NCBI GenBank assembly: GCA_963210315.1 | Contig: OY723323.1 | Coordinates: 1,116,001-1,180,000 of the forward strand | DNA: 64,000 nt | Origin: Rhynchopus euleeides | Taxonomy: Eukaryota; Euglenozoa; Diplonemea; Diplonemida; Diplonemidae | Reading direction: 5' to 3' | Shown here: positions 1-10,491 of the stretch, in pieces | How the letters are laid out: each line of letters opens with the position of its first letter | How positions within the stretch are numbered: position 1 is the first letter of the stretch | Program-made: the position numbers and the translations under genes | Notes under the pieces: generated by a model | What the model saw: the letters and a program-made list of their open reading frames with translations, nothing else | Told to the model about the DNA's origin: nothing | Databases searched by the model: none

Positions 1-1
1 G

Positions 2-3000
2 GGGACGCTTGCACTGCTGCTGTCCATCGCGTGCCCTGTGCTGATTGTGTACAGCTTCAACAGGGACGGGCCCTACTACACGGCACACCACGCAGATGCA
101 GAGGTCGTCAACATCTGGGACCCGTGGCGCCAGCCCGAGCCGTGGCACGAGGACGGGCTGCTCCGGTGCACGTGGCTGGACGAGACCAACCAGACGTGGC
201 CTGCCCTGAACAGCACAGCCACCACACTGACGAACCCAGCGTGCCCTGCACTGAACAGGAGCGCAGTCACCACAGAGAACTCTCTGACCGCGATGCGTAC
301 CACGGCGCTGTTCTTCTACCCTGTGGCAGCGGCCGCACGCCCCGTCGTGCTCGGGTGCGCCTTTGCAGGGGTGCTGAAGGACTCGTGGCTGTACTTCCTG
401 CAGGCAGCGGTGGGGATGTGCTCCGCCTTTGCTCTTGCCTTCCTGTCCGACCTCGCACGGCCTGCGCTGGAGGGTGGCGATGACGCATCCGGCTGGGTGG
501 TGGTGTGTGCCCTCCCGTCTGTGGTGTGGCTTGCTGTCCGTGTCGAGTTCTTCTTCTGTTGGTCACAGGTCTTTCTATCAAGCCACTGTCGCATCGCGCA
601 CAGCATCTGTTCTTCCATACTCCTGGTATTTTTAATCTGGGAGGCAGCAGTACTCGCCCTAACGGCACCGATGCCAGATGCAATGGTATACGTGGTGAGT
701 GCGTTTGTCACTTGTATCGGAGGCGCTTTTACATTCTGTGATGTTCGTGCCGGGGTGATCGTTTCCTTGGTGGAGTTTACTGTCTGGACATTCGTCTACT
801 ACGGATTTCGAGACACCCACTTCGGATCGTTTGTGATGGACGCCGTTGTTTGTGATAAGCGCGTCTTGCATGGCTTCCGTGTCCTCAGCCCTCCGACGGT
901 GCCTTTTCTGCTTCTCGTGTCTTTGGGTGCATTCGGCGACATCATCATGCGCAACCCTCCTGATGTCAGATATGGGAGACGCACACCTGCGGGTGACCCT
1001 GCCTACGACGAAGCAAGTGGGTACGAAAGCTGCCCCGAATGCACAGAGGCTGCCCTCGATGTCGTGGACGGAGTGCAGCTGCACCTGCGGCTGCCCAACG
1101 GTGCGCTGGTGCCGGTGGAGCTGGGCAGCGACGCCACGCTCGGGGTGCTGCGCCTGCGTGCCGCAGACGCCCTCGAGGTGGACCGCAAGCAGGTGCGGGT
1201 GCGGCTTGCCCTCTGCGGCGAGACCGTTGACGGGTGCAACGCCACCCCACTGCGCGACGTGCCGGGGCTGGAGGCGGGTGCCACGGTGGATGTCCACACC
1301 AATCCACGCAAGGTGGACTCAGACGCCGATGTGCCCACGGACGCCATGTTGCACTCGGTGGGCTCAGACTCTGACTCTCCTTACCTCGTAGACCTCCGGG
1401 CCCGCATGGAGCAGGCCTGTCAGGACGACGACGTGCAGGCCGCAAGGCATGTGCTCACCAGTTGCCCTGCCGATGTTCTGCTGGAACGTCCGTATGTCCC
1501 ACCAGGTGAGGACTGCAAGCGTGGTGTGCTGAACCTGCTGACCTCCAACTACCTACGCTACGACTGCCGCGGTGTGGTGTGCTGCGCCCTGCTGGAGGGG
1601 AACCTCCGCAGTGCAGCAGCTGTCGTGAAGCTCCTGTTGGAGACCAAGCAGGAGTCGGCCTTGCGTGTCATCCAAGAGTCAGGCGTGCTGGACAGGCCTG
1701 ACTTCTACGATGCGTTTCACGATTCACGACTACACGTGGAACTGGCCAGCAGGTGCCCAGGCTTTCTTGAGAGCACCGCTTGCGATCACAACTACCTTGC
1801 CTGGGAGTGCTATGCGTACACCCGACCTTCATTCGATGGGGACTACACCGCCTTGTGGAGGCAGCTTCAGGAGGCGGGGTGGCGGTCAACACCCTCTGCA
1901 GTGCAGCAGGCAGGCGAGTCGCAGCCCTCCTTCGAGTGCAAGCTCCACTCCATTTCTGATCTCTTCCAGATCAACCTGCTCACAGTCGTGCTCTTGGCTG
2001 ACGGGATGCGTGTGCGTGACCTACCTCACGTCGTACGTGCCCTGTGCTGTTGGTTCCTGCTGCTCCTGCTGTACGCATGCCTTGCAGGTGCGGCCATCTC
2101 CGTGCACGCGACACTCGGCACGCAGGGAGTGGATCCGACAGGCGGGTGGCTGTTCGTTGCCTTCCTCTGCATTGCCAGTGTGACCATCGCAGTCGAGCTG
2201 CTGCCGGAGTGGGTGCGGTGGCTGGTGGTGCCAAAGGTGTGCGGCACACGCACGTCACAGCCACCTGCAGGCACGCCTGCCTGGGAGCTGACTGAGCTCG
2301 TTGAGGAGCTGACTGAGATGGAGATGCCTCTCCTGAACCAGAGCAGCCCGCCCCACACCGACGCAGTGCTTGCAGCCCACCCTTCCGACCCGCTCCCTGT
2401 CATTGTAGTATCGCCACACCATACCCCTCATCACCATCATGACTGTAGAGTGCTTGGAGCCCTCCCCTCCCCTCCATCCTGGAGGCAGTGGCACACACTG
2501 TGGGGGGAGAGCACACCACCGCCATCTCCTCGATTCGACGAAGTTGACCCACGTCTCGCACCTCCGGACACTGTGGTGACAGGCCGAGGCTACCCACCCC
2601 GCAGCAACCCCTCTTCCGACTACGAGGAATTGAAGGATGCACAGCCGGCACCCCTCGCACCTCCCGCACCGCGCCACCACCGGGGACTGGCAAGAAGCAG
2701 AGGGCGTGGTGCAGCTGCTGGGATCTCCTCCCCCCGCACTCTTCTCCGTGCAGGCACGCCTCCCTGGGAGCAGACTGAGATGGAGATGCCTCTCCTGAAC
2801 CAGAGCAGCCCGCCCCACACCGACGCAGTGCCTGCAGCCCACCCCTACCCTCCACAGTGGCACACACTGGGGGACGACACACCACCGCCATCTCCTCATC
2901 AACACCCCGACCCTCCACAGTGGTACACACTGTGGGGGGAGAGCACACCACCGCCATCTCCTCGATTCGACGAAGTTGACCCACACCGCAGCAGGCTACC

Positions 3001-3115
3001 TGCACAGCACGAGGATGCACAGTCGGCAGCCCTCGCACCCGGCAGAGGCACGGGGCAGGGCAGGCCCTGCGTCTGTGTGGCGTCCCGTCCCGTGGAGGCG
3101 AGCCCAACGCTTTGA
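2..3115 (+). CDS. Polytopic membrane protein with ubiquitin-like domain, family copy 1 (5' end outside window)
   Basis: The frame is open from base 2 to a TGA at 3113-3115, and the N-terminus lies off the left edge: the first residues match residues about 28 onward of copy 2. It starts with a hydrophobic segment, then a loop with N-glycosylation sequons (NQT, NST, NRS), then about seven more hydrophobic segments to base 960. After a CPEC motif comes a ubiquitin-like beta-grasp stretch (1073-1309), then a helical region, possibly degenerate ankyrin-like (1390-1760). Two further membrane segments follow (about 2030-2230). The cytosolic-looking tail is Pro/Ser/His-rich with duplicated blocks (EMEMPLLNQSS and TPPPSPRFDEVDP each twice). 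The role is unknown: a membrane receptor or transporter coupled to ubiquitin-type interactions is inference. It is the only copy here open to its natural end. Confidence 0.8.
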   Translation, partial: GTLALLLSIACPVLIVYSFNRDGPYYTAHHADAEVVNIWDPWRQPEPWHEDGLLRCTWLDETNQTWPALNSTATTLTNPACPALNRSAVTTENSLTAMRTTALFFYPVAAAARPVVLGCAFAGVLKDSWLYFLQAAVGMCSAFALAFLSDLARPALEGGDDASGWVVVCALPSVVWLAVRVEFFFCWSQVFLSSHCRIAHSICSSILLVFLIWEAAVLALTAPMPDAMVYVVSAFVTCIGGAFTFCDVRAGVIVSLVEFTVWTFVYYGFRDTHFGSFVMDAVVCDKRVLHGFRVLSPPTVPFLLLVSLGAFGDIIMRNPPDVRYGRRTPAGDPAYDEASGYESCPECTEAALDVVDGVQLHLRLPNGALVPVELGSDATLGVLRLRAADALEVDRKQVRVRLALCGETVDGCNATPLRDVPGLEAGATVDVHTNPRKVDSDADVPTDAMLHSVGSDSDSPYLVDLRARMEQACQDDDVQAARHVLTSCPADVLLERPYVPPGEDCKRGVLNLLTSNYLRYDCRGVVCCALLEGNLRSAAAVVKLLLETKQESALRVIQESGVLDRPDFYDAFHDSRLHVELASRCPGFLESTACDHNYLAWECYAYTRPSFDGDYTALWRQLQEAGWRSTPSAVQQAGESQPSFECKLHSISDLFQINLLTVVLLADGMRVRDLPHVVRALCCWFLLLLLYACLAGAAISVHATLGTQGVDPTGGWLFVAFLCIASVTIAVELLPEWVRWLVVPKVCGTRTSQPPAGTPAWELTELVEELTEMEMPLLNQSSPPHTDAVLAAHPSDPLPVIVVSPHHTPHHHHDCRVLGALPSPPSWRQWHTLWGESTPPPSPRFDEVDPRLAPPDTVVTGRGYPPRSNPSSDYEELKDAQPAPLAPPAPRHHRGLARSRGRGAAAGISSPRTLLRAGTPPWEQTEMEMPLLNQSSPPHTDAVPAAHPYPPQWHTLGDDTPPPSPHQHPDPPQWYTLWGESTPPPSPRFDEVDPHRSRLPAQHEDAQSAALAPGRGTGQGRPCVCVASRPVEASPTL

Positions 3116-3609
3116 GAGGCACACCTTCTGCTTTGCGAAGATGCCCCGCTTCCCCGCCCCGCCCCCACCCCTCCCACCAGCACCCCTCCTCGCTCTGCTG
3201 CTTCTGCTTCGATGACAAGACAGCAACCTGTCTCCATCTCCATCTCCGTCTCCGCTCCCCTGTACCCCACCCCATCCCTCCCACCCCACTCTGCAGCAGC
3301 TAGAGTTATCGCATCAGTTTGACAGGATCATGTGTGCACCGGCGTGTCTGCTGTGTCTGACAAGGCGGCTTGTCGGGTGGAAGTGCAGCGATAGGGGAAG
3401 TGCTCGGGTGCTTGCCGTGACACACAGTCTTCTCATGCACCTGACGATCACACACAGGCAACACTTCCGAAGGCGAAATGTTTCTGTGTGTTTCGTGGAG
3501 CAACGAAAGCCAATATTCTCGTTTCAACTTTCCCCCTGAATGATCCTGCACGAACCCCAGACACACATGTTGTATTGCCCCTTGGGGCTCCTCCCAACGT
3601 TAGTTTTTC
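3116..3609. other. Intergenic, 3' flank of copy 1
   Basis: C-rich 3' flank with CCCGCCCC and CTCC runs. I see no convincing coding region, and the short open frames have no composition or similarity that supports them. Confidence 0.5.
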
Positions 3610-3768
3610 AGCACACTTCGATGTGGGTGGAAAGTGTCACGTGATTGTTCGTCCCCTGGTGCTCCTCACTCACGACACCATCATCAGCAGGAGTCTGAGT
3701 GTGGAAGCGTCAACGCAAAGAAGAAACCTAAGTAAAAAGTGCCAAACAAAGCGCGGACACACTTTTCA
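3610..3768 (+). repeat. MITE-like repeat family A, copy 1
   Basis: About 160 bp shared with 8860-9022 and, inverted, with 58150-58311. The ends are loosely inverted (GGAAAGTGTC near the left, GCGGACACACTTTTC at the right). The middle holds the recurring core TGGAAGCGTCAACGC. No coding content. Confidence 0.65.
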
Positions 3769-3864
3769 CACACGCACGACAATTCGTTGAGTCCCACAAC
3801 GGGCACAGATCGCGGGATTACCCCTTTGCCTTCAAGTTTTGGCTTTTCGTGGACACACCCGTGC

Positions 3865-4033
3865 GATCGGAAAGCGACCTGTCACAGCTGCAACCAAACG
3901 TGCCGTACACAGCCCGTCATCCAGGGAAGGTGTTTTGGGCTATGTTCTTGTCGCATCATCAAACGCAACCAACAGAAGTGGAAAGTTCATCGGCGTGGGT
4001 TGCAGCTGTGAAGTCAAAAGGGCGCTTTCACGC
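3865..4033 (+). repeat. MITE-like repeat family B, copy 1 (diverged)
   Basis: Imperfect inverted ends of about 30 bp: CACAGCTGCAACC near the left and GGTTGCAGCTGTG near the right, with outer GGAAAGCG and GGGCGCTTTC. It matches 44041-44213 and the inverted copy at 61029-61198 in its ends but is diverged in the middle. Confidence 0.6.
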
Positions 4034-5007
4034 ACACCTCTCAACCAATGCATACAGGTCTTCCTCCCTTTGTCATCTTGAGCTTGTTCACTCCCTCCAC
4101 CTAACTGTAGACCCCATCCATGTCACACCTTTTTAACTTTTGTGCATTTTCTTTACGAGATGCGAGCGACGTCGCTCAGTAACGAAGGATATCGTACGAC
4201 TGAAGCTTTAGGTCGGGATCGAAATTCCGTTTTTTGAGCCACACAGAACCTACATGGAACCCACACGGAACTCGGTTCTCGATCATCCCATTCGGATGAG
4301 CACCTTCGTGCCACTTCACAGGGTGTCTACCAGGAAGCGAAATGTGTACGATTCTGCTGCCATATTTTTCACCCCTTCATCGCACACTCGTGTGCAGCAG
4401 AAGGGCACACCACCACAGCAAGCAACCAGACGTGTTCTAGACACCAACCCCACTAAACCCTTCATCGGGATCAAGGGTGTGATTACAATTTCAGGGTGTT
4501 GTGTGTGGAAGTGTCAAACGCATCAACAGACCGAGTGCAGGCTGGGAGTGGTTGCTGCTGGGCAGACAGTGTTGTGGCCTTTGTTTTGATTCTTCAACAC
4601 AGCTGTGCGAACAAGGCAGCAAACTGTGCGATGCAGGTCGTGCAGGGCACACCACACCCGCAGCAGACGTGTGTGGGGTGTTCTCCCGATCCACGAATAC
4701 CCGTTCCTTCTTCTCCCCCCTTTCCTCCTGTTTGAAACTGTCGGGGTGTCCCCAACTCACAAACGGACTGCTTCACTTTGCAGCATGTCTGGCGGCTCAC
4801 TTTAGTTCACTTTTCTGCGGTCCCAAGAGAAGCCCCTCACTGGGAGGGGCAGGAGGAGGGGGGGTGGGGTGTCTTGTGGCACAGGCAAGGCGTCGCTCAC
4901 TCAGTCATAGCAGGGCACTGAGGCAACTCATCCTCTCTTCGCGCAGCAGGGAGGGTATCGCATCAGCTGGGGAAGGGTGGCAGGGGTGGTGTGAAGAGCT
5001 TACACCG
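4034..5007. other. Intergenic repeat-derived sequence
   Basis: Contains a half copy of repeat family B at about 4381-4530 (left end and the TGGAAGTGTCAAACGC version of the core, right end lost) and a G-rich stretch at 4840-4880. I see no gene. Confidence 0.5.
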
Positions 5008-5142
5008 CAGTGGGTGCGGTGGCTGGTGGTGCTGAAGGTGTGCGGCACACGCACGTCACAGCCACCCGCAGGCACGCAGGACGTGGAGCTCGTTGGGGAG
5101 CACACTGAGATGGAGATGCCTCTCCTGAACCAGAGCCCGTGC
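5008..5142 (+). pseudogene. C-terminal fragment of the ubiquitin-like membrane family
   Basis: This short stretch reads WVRWLVVLKVCGTRTSQPP followed by an EMEMPLLNQS block. It matches bases 2205-2345 of copy 1 and 7695-7845 of copy 2, and nothing upstream matches the rest of the gene. It is a relic of a further copy lying directly 5' of copy 2. Confidence 0.8.
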
Positions 5143-5300
5143 ATCCATGTGACCCTCCCTCCCTGTCTCGACAAGTGCACAGCATGCACACCTCAAAGCG
5201 TGTCAGTGTGACACCTCACACCACCACATGACAGGAGTGCCTCACACAGTGGGTGGAGCGCCACACCGCCTCCCTGCACAGGAGGCCCCACCCCCTTGCA

Positions 5301-7856
5301 ATGTGTCTTTCTGAAATGATGTTTGACGGTGACTTTGGCGAGACATGGGAGCGGGCCACACAGCAGTCACTGCGGGGTGGGTTGGGGACGCTTGCACTGC
5401 TGCTGTCCATCGCGTGCCCTGTGCTGATTGTGTCCTGCTTCAACAGGGACGGGCCCTACTACACGGCACACCACGCAGATGCAGAGGTCGTCAACATCTG
5501 GGACCCGTGGCGCCAGCCCGAGCCGTGGCACGAGGACGGGCTGCTCCGGTGCACGTGGCTGGACGAGACCAACCAGACGTGGGATGCCCTGAACAGCACA
5601 GCCACCACACTGACGAACCAGACGTGCCCTGCGCTGAAACGGATAGACGCCACAGAGGACTCTCTGACCGCGATGCGTACCACGGCGCTGTTCTTCTACC
5701 CTGTGGCAGCGGCCGCACGCCCCGTCGTGCTCGGGTGCGCCTTTGCAGGGGTGCTGAAGGAGTCGTGCCTGTTCTACCTGCAGGCAGCGGTGGGGATGTG
5801 CTCCGCCGCTGCTCTTGCCGTGCTGTTCGACTTCGCACCGCCTGTGCTGGAGGGTGGCGATGACGCATCCGGCTGGGTGGTGGTGTGTGCCCTCCCGTCT
5901 GTGGTGTGGCTTGCTGTCCGTTTTGAGTTCATATTATGTGGGGCACAGGTCTATCTGGCAAGTGACTGTGTCCCCGCCCTGTCTTGCATGAGTTTTTTTA
6001 TGATCGCGCTTGTGTTCGTCTTGGCGCCAGTAATACTCACCGCGTCGGCAACGATGCCATATGCATTAGTATACATGGGGGGTCTTCGCTGGTCGACAAA
6101 CTTCGACAAACTTCGTCAGTTTTCAGCCAATTCAACAGGAAATGCACCAAAATGCACTGACGATCACCCCGTAGCGAAGACCCCCATGGAGAGTTTTGTT
6201 GTCCCTTGGTTCGTACTCGGTATGGCATCCAGAGATGTTCGTGCCGGGGTGATAGTTTCCTTGGTGGAGTTCACTGCCTGGACATTCGTCTACTACGGAT
6301 TCCGACACACCCACTTCCGATCCTTTGTGATGGACACCACCTGGCACTCCTCCCCTTCTGGGTTGCGTGTGCTCAGCCCTCCGACGGTGCCTTTTCTGCT
6401 TCTCGCATCTTTACGTGCCGACATCTTCATGCACACCCTTCCTGATTTCAGACGTCGGAGATGCACACCTGAAGGCGGTGGCCCTGCCTACGACCTGCCT
6501 GAGGAAGCAAGTGGGTACGAAAGCTGCCCCGAATGTACAGAGGCTGCCCTCGACAGAGCAGACGGTGTGCAGCTGCACCTGCGGCTGCCCAACGGTGTGC
6601 TGGTGCCGGTGGAGCTGGGCAGCGACGCCACGCTCGGGGTGCTGCGCCTGCGTGCCGCAGACGCCCTCAAGGTGGAACCCATGCAGGTGCAGGTGCGGCT
6701 TGCCCTTTGCGGCGAGACCGTTGCCGGGTGCAACGCCACCCCACTGTGCGACGTGCCGGGGCTGGAGGCGGGTGCCACGGTGGCTGTCCACACCAATCCA
6801 CGCAAGCTGGACTCAGACGCCGATGTGCCCACGGACGCCATGTTGCACTCGATGGGCTCAGACTCTGACCCTCCTTACCTCGTAGACCTCCGGGCCCGCA
6901 TGGAGCAGGCCTGTCAGGACGACGACGTGCAGGCCGCACGGCATGTGCTCACCAGTTGCCCTGCCGATGTTCTGCTGGAACGTCCGTATGTCCCACCAGG
7001 TGAGGACTGCAAGCGTGGTGTGCTGAACCTGCTGACCTCCAACTACCTACGCTACGACTGCCGCGGTGTGGTGTGCTGCGCCCTGCTGGAGGGGAACCTC
7101 CGCAGTGCAGCAGCTGTCGTGACGCTCCTGTTGGAGACCAAGCAGGAGTCGGCCTTGCGTGTCATCCAAGAGTCAGGCGTGCTGGACAGGCATGGCTTCT
7201 ACGATGCGCTTGACGATTCACGACTACATGTGGAACTGGCCAGCAGGTGCCCAGGCTTTCTTGAGAGCACCGCTTGCGATCACAACTACATTGCCTATCG
7301 GTGATATGCGCACTCTTCATTCGATGGGGACTACACCGCCTTGTGGAGGCAGCTTCAGGAGGCGGGGTGGCGGTCAACACCCTCTGCAGTGCAGCAGGCA
7401 TGCGAGTCGCAGCCCTCCTTCGAGTGCAACTTCAGTTCCATTTCTGATCTCTTCCAGATCAACCTGCTCACAGTCGTGCTCTTGGCTGACGGGATGCGTG
7501 TGCGTGACCTACCTCACGTCGTCCGTGCCCTGTGCTGTGTGTCCCTGATGCTCCTGCTGTACGCATGCCTTGCAGGTGTGGCCATCGGCGTGCACGCGAC
7601 ACTCGGCACGCAGGGAGCGGATCCGACAGGCGGGTGGCTGTTCGTTGCCTTCCTCTGCATTGCCAGTGTGACCATCGCAGTGGAGCTGCTGCCGGAGTGG
7701 GTGCGGTGGCTGGTGGTGCTGAAGGTGTGCGGCACACGCACGTCACAGCCACCTGCAGGCACCTGCAGGCACGCATGCCTGGGAGCTGACTGAGCTTGTT
7801 GGAGGAGCACACTGAAATGGAGATGCCTCTCCTGAACCAGAGCAGCCCGCCCCACC
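5301..7856 (+). pseudogene. Ubiquitin-like membrane protein family copy 2 (one TGA plus frameshift)
   Basis: ATG 5301 is chosen because its N-terminus aligns with copy 3 and lies 20 bases past a CCCTGCACAG acceptor-like site. The domain order is as in copy 1: first membrane segment, glycosylated loop, membrane bundle, ubiquitin-like domain at 6567-6803, helical region. The frame is broken by TGA at 7302-7304, where copy 1 has TGC, yet the same frame continues open to 7793. A 10-bp tandem duplication (ACCTGCAGGC, 7751-7770) then shifts frame and removes the PLLNQS tail, although the tail DNA is still recognisable to 7856. A 106-bp MITE with 5-bp duplication sits in frame at 6079-6184. It could make a 667-residue protein lacking the last membrane segments; I favour early pseudogene. 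Confidence 0.8.
6079..6184 (-). mobile_element. MITE inserted in the coding frame of copy 2
   Basis: The ends are a perfect 12-bp inverted repeat GGGGTCTTCGCT...AGCGAAGACCCC flanked by CATGG on both sides (6074-6078 and 6185-6189). Its inner sequence is the reverse complement of the element at 8720-8827. 106 bp plus the 5-bp duplication is 111 bp, exactly 37 codons, so the host frame stays open. Copy 1 lacks it. Confidence 0.85.
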
Positions 7857-8719
7857 TTGGATCTGTTGCGGGCAGGAGTGTCTCGCTCACTCCAGGGTGA
7901 CGGACACATGTTGTATTGTGCTGTTGGGACCGGCCTGCAGGGCTCGCAGGCCGACGACCGTGATTCTTGCCCACAGAATGCGCGTTTTTGAATGGACACC
8001 CTGAAGGCCTGTGTTGCTGGCAACCCCGTGTGAGACAGACTGGGTGGCTTTGGTTGGGGCCATTGCTTCTCTTCCCGGATCGGGGCCCGTTCTGAGCCTG
8101 ACCGCTCACCCACTTCTCCGTAACTGCTCCCAGTGGGTTGCAACCCAATCATTCCTTCCCGCCTTGAGGTGAGCCAGGGGGTGTCGGCGTGCGCCAAGTG
8201 GTGTTGCGATGCGCAACCCGCAGGACGCCGCCGCCCCCACCCTCAAGCACCCCGCCCCCGGCACCTCTTGCTTCTCTCAATCATCGCCTGTTCGGTTCAG
8301 CGCGACCCCTGCACGGGTTGCCTGGCCTTGCCGTGCCATCTCATGTCACTCTGAGTGCTTTTTGGTCCCCAGGTCTTACGTGACACCCCCCACCCCCCAG
8401 CCTTTCGTGCTGCTGCCCACCGAACTGCCAACAGGACGGGGATGTCTCGGCACCACCCCCTGCATTGGCTGTTCGGATGCTCCCCGTGTTTGCAGCCTTC
8501 CCCTTCGTGCCCCGCCCTGTGGCACAGAGTCGTCCGCTTTCCTTTTCTACATCCTGTTTCCACCATTACCCTGCGTGCACACCTGTGCGGCACCACATTC
8601 TCTTTCATTGCTCTGCCGCCAACCCACTTCCTGTGATTAGCTTCAGGCAGGTCCTGGGTGGTGGGGAGAGGGCGTGGGGGTGTATTTTTTTTTTGCGATC
8701 GACGGGTTAGCACCCTCAG
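7857..8719. other. Intergenic
   Basis: C/G-rich sequence after copy 2. No coding region with support and no internal repeat that I can recognise. Confidence 0.45.
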
Positions 8720-8827
8720 GGGGTCTTCGCCACGGGGTGATCGTCAGTGCATTGTGGTGCATTTCCTAAGGAAACCAGGAGAAAACCGACGAAGAATAAC
8801 GAAGCATACCGACCAGCGGAAGACCCC
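8720..8827 (+). mobile_element. MITE, second copy
   Basis: Same element as in copy 2 of the membrane gene, opposite orientation: GGGGTCTTCGCC at the left and GCGGAAGACCCC at the right. The flanks CTCAG and CTCAC agree with a 5-bp target duplication, 4 of 5 matching. Confidence 0.75.
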
Positions 8828-8859
8828 CTCACCGCTCTTCTTGTTATGTTCTCTTGTTC

Positions 8860-9022
8860 CGCACACTTCAATGTGGGTGGAAAGTGTCTCGCGCTGTGTT
8901 CGTGCCGTTGTGCTCCTCACTCACGATACCATCATAATTATGAGTGTGGTGGTGGGGTGTGGCAGCGTCACCCCAAAAAAAAGAAGGCGAAATCAACAAA
9001 AAAAGCGCAGAGGCACTTTTTC
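8860..9022 (+). repeat. MITE-like repeat family A, copy 2
   Basis: Begins GCACACTTCAATGTGGGTGG and runs through the shared CTCCTCACTCACGA block and a degenerate core (GTGGCAGCGTCACCCC) to the AGCGCAGAGGCACTTTTT end. Diverged relative to the copies at 3610 and 58150. Confidence 0.6.
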
Positions 9023-9080
9023 TTCCGACTCGGACCACACACAGTTCTCCCCCACCCTTCCCCTTCCCGACCCCCCCCCC

Positions 9081-10264
9081 CCCCTAGGCATACTTGTACC
9101 CCCATATGGGGAAGGCCAAAAATATGGGGAAAATATGGGGGGAATATGGGGTGTTTTTCAAGTCCTGTTCCCCCATATTTCCCCCATATGGGGGATATAT
9201 GGGGGAAAACCCAGGGGTTCCTCAGGTGGAAGCAGTCAGCAGTTCTCTTCGTTCTGCTTTTCACAGGGTGTGAAGTCAGCCACTGACAGGGGACGTCTAG
9301 CACCTTGCAGAGCCATCTCACCTCGTCGCTTTCTGCAGAGAGGAAACGCCCGGCTGAAGTGCTCGAGTCAGACCACAAAAGGTGCTGTGAGAGTGCCGAC
9401 CGCCACTTTCTTCAAGTCTGAGTAGCGGTCATCAGAGCATGCTGTCCAGTAGTCCTGTCTTTGCTGGCAGAACAGTTGCGTCCTGCAGCCAGTCCTTGTA
9501 CTGGCCTTCACAGGTCTCATTCCACCCGGCAGATGCAGCTTGAATATGTCAAGCTGCCTGGTGACGAGCGTCGACTCCGACTTTTCGGCGCTCGGAGCGG
9601 TCAAAAGCGGCGGAAGCGCCTGACACCCCAGAATGCACTGCTTGTGAATTCCCTTGTCTAATTAAGGACCCCAGGGGGCAGTTCGCAATCACAAACACAC
9701 CAGAGGAGGAGGACAGCGAATGTGAGAGTGAGGACTTAAAAACACAAGAGTGTGTGTTGTGAGGAGCTGTTAACCCTGAACGCGCTATGTGTGTCTGTGC
9801 GTATGTGTCCACCATCGCTGCCGCTGTCACTGCAGTGCCCCGCCAAACCGGGAAGCGTTCGCTCTCCGCTGCCGCTGTGTCGGCGCAGGAGAGGAACAGG
9901 AGGTCGGTGCGACCCACCTGGGGGATCTTCCAGGGGGGGGCCAGACCTGGCCACACCTGAACGAGCGCGCACCTCCCCAGGATCGGACTCCTGGAGGATC
10001 CCCAACAAGGCATGAGGCCGGTTTCGACGCGCACTTCGCGTGCCTGAGTGGTTTGATGTTCTCCCGTTGCAGCACGAATACCCCCATATCCCCCCATATG
10101 GGCCCCATATTTCCCCCATATTTCCCCCATATTCCCCCATATTTTACCGGGTTTTCCCCATATTTTCAGCCTTTTTCCCCATATGGGGGCGGGGTTTTGA
10201 GACCCCCCATATTTCCCCCAGATTTAGGGGGTTCCCCATATGGGGGGACAAGTATGCCTAGGGG
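9081..10264. mobile_element. TIR element T1 built on CCCCATATGGGG
   Basis: The 31-bp ends (9081-9111 and 10234-10264) are inverted copies with one mismatch, starting CCCCTAGGCATACTTGT. Just inside both ends are clusters of CCCCATAT / ATATGGGG half-palindromes (9100-9215 and 10078-10230). The middle (9220-10070) has no recognisable transposase. A run of 14 C precedes the left end, and the right end shares its G run with element T2. Confidence 0.75.
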
Positions 10265-10491
10265 GGGTCATAAGCCCCCCTAAAAACGTACGAAAACCAA
10301 AATTTTCAACATACCATCAGAACCGCCCTAATACCTGATCTGACCCGAAAATCCGACCCATACCCCCCCGGAAACTGTCTGGGGCCCACTTGTGACACCT
10401 GATACGCACTTTTGTGATGATTTTTTGGGGTCCTAAAAAATGTACCTCAGTTTCGTACCTTGCCTTTGTACCTGAACCACTCCCGACCGCA

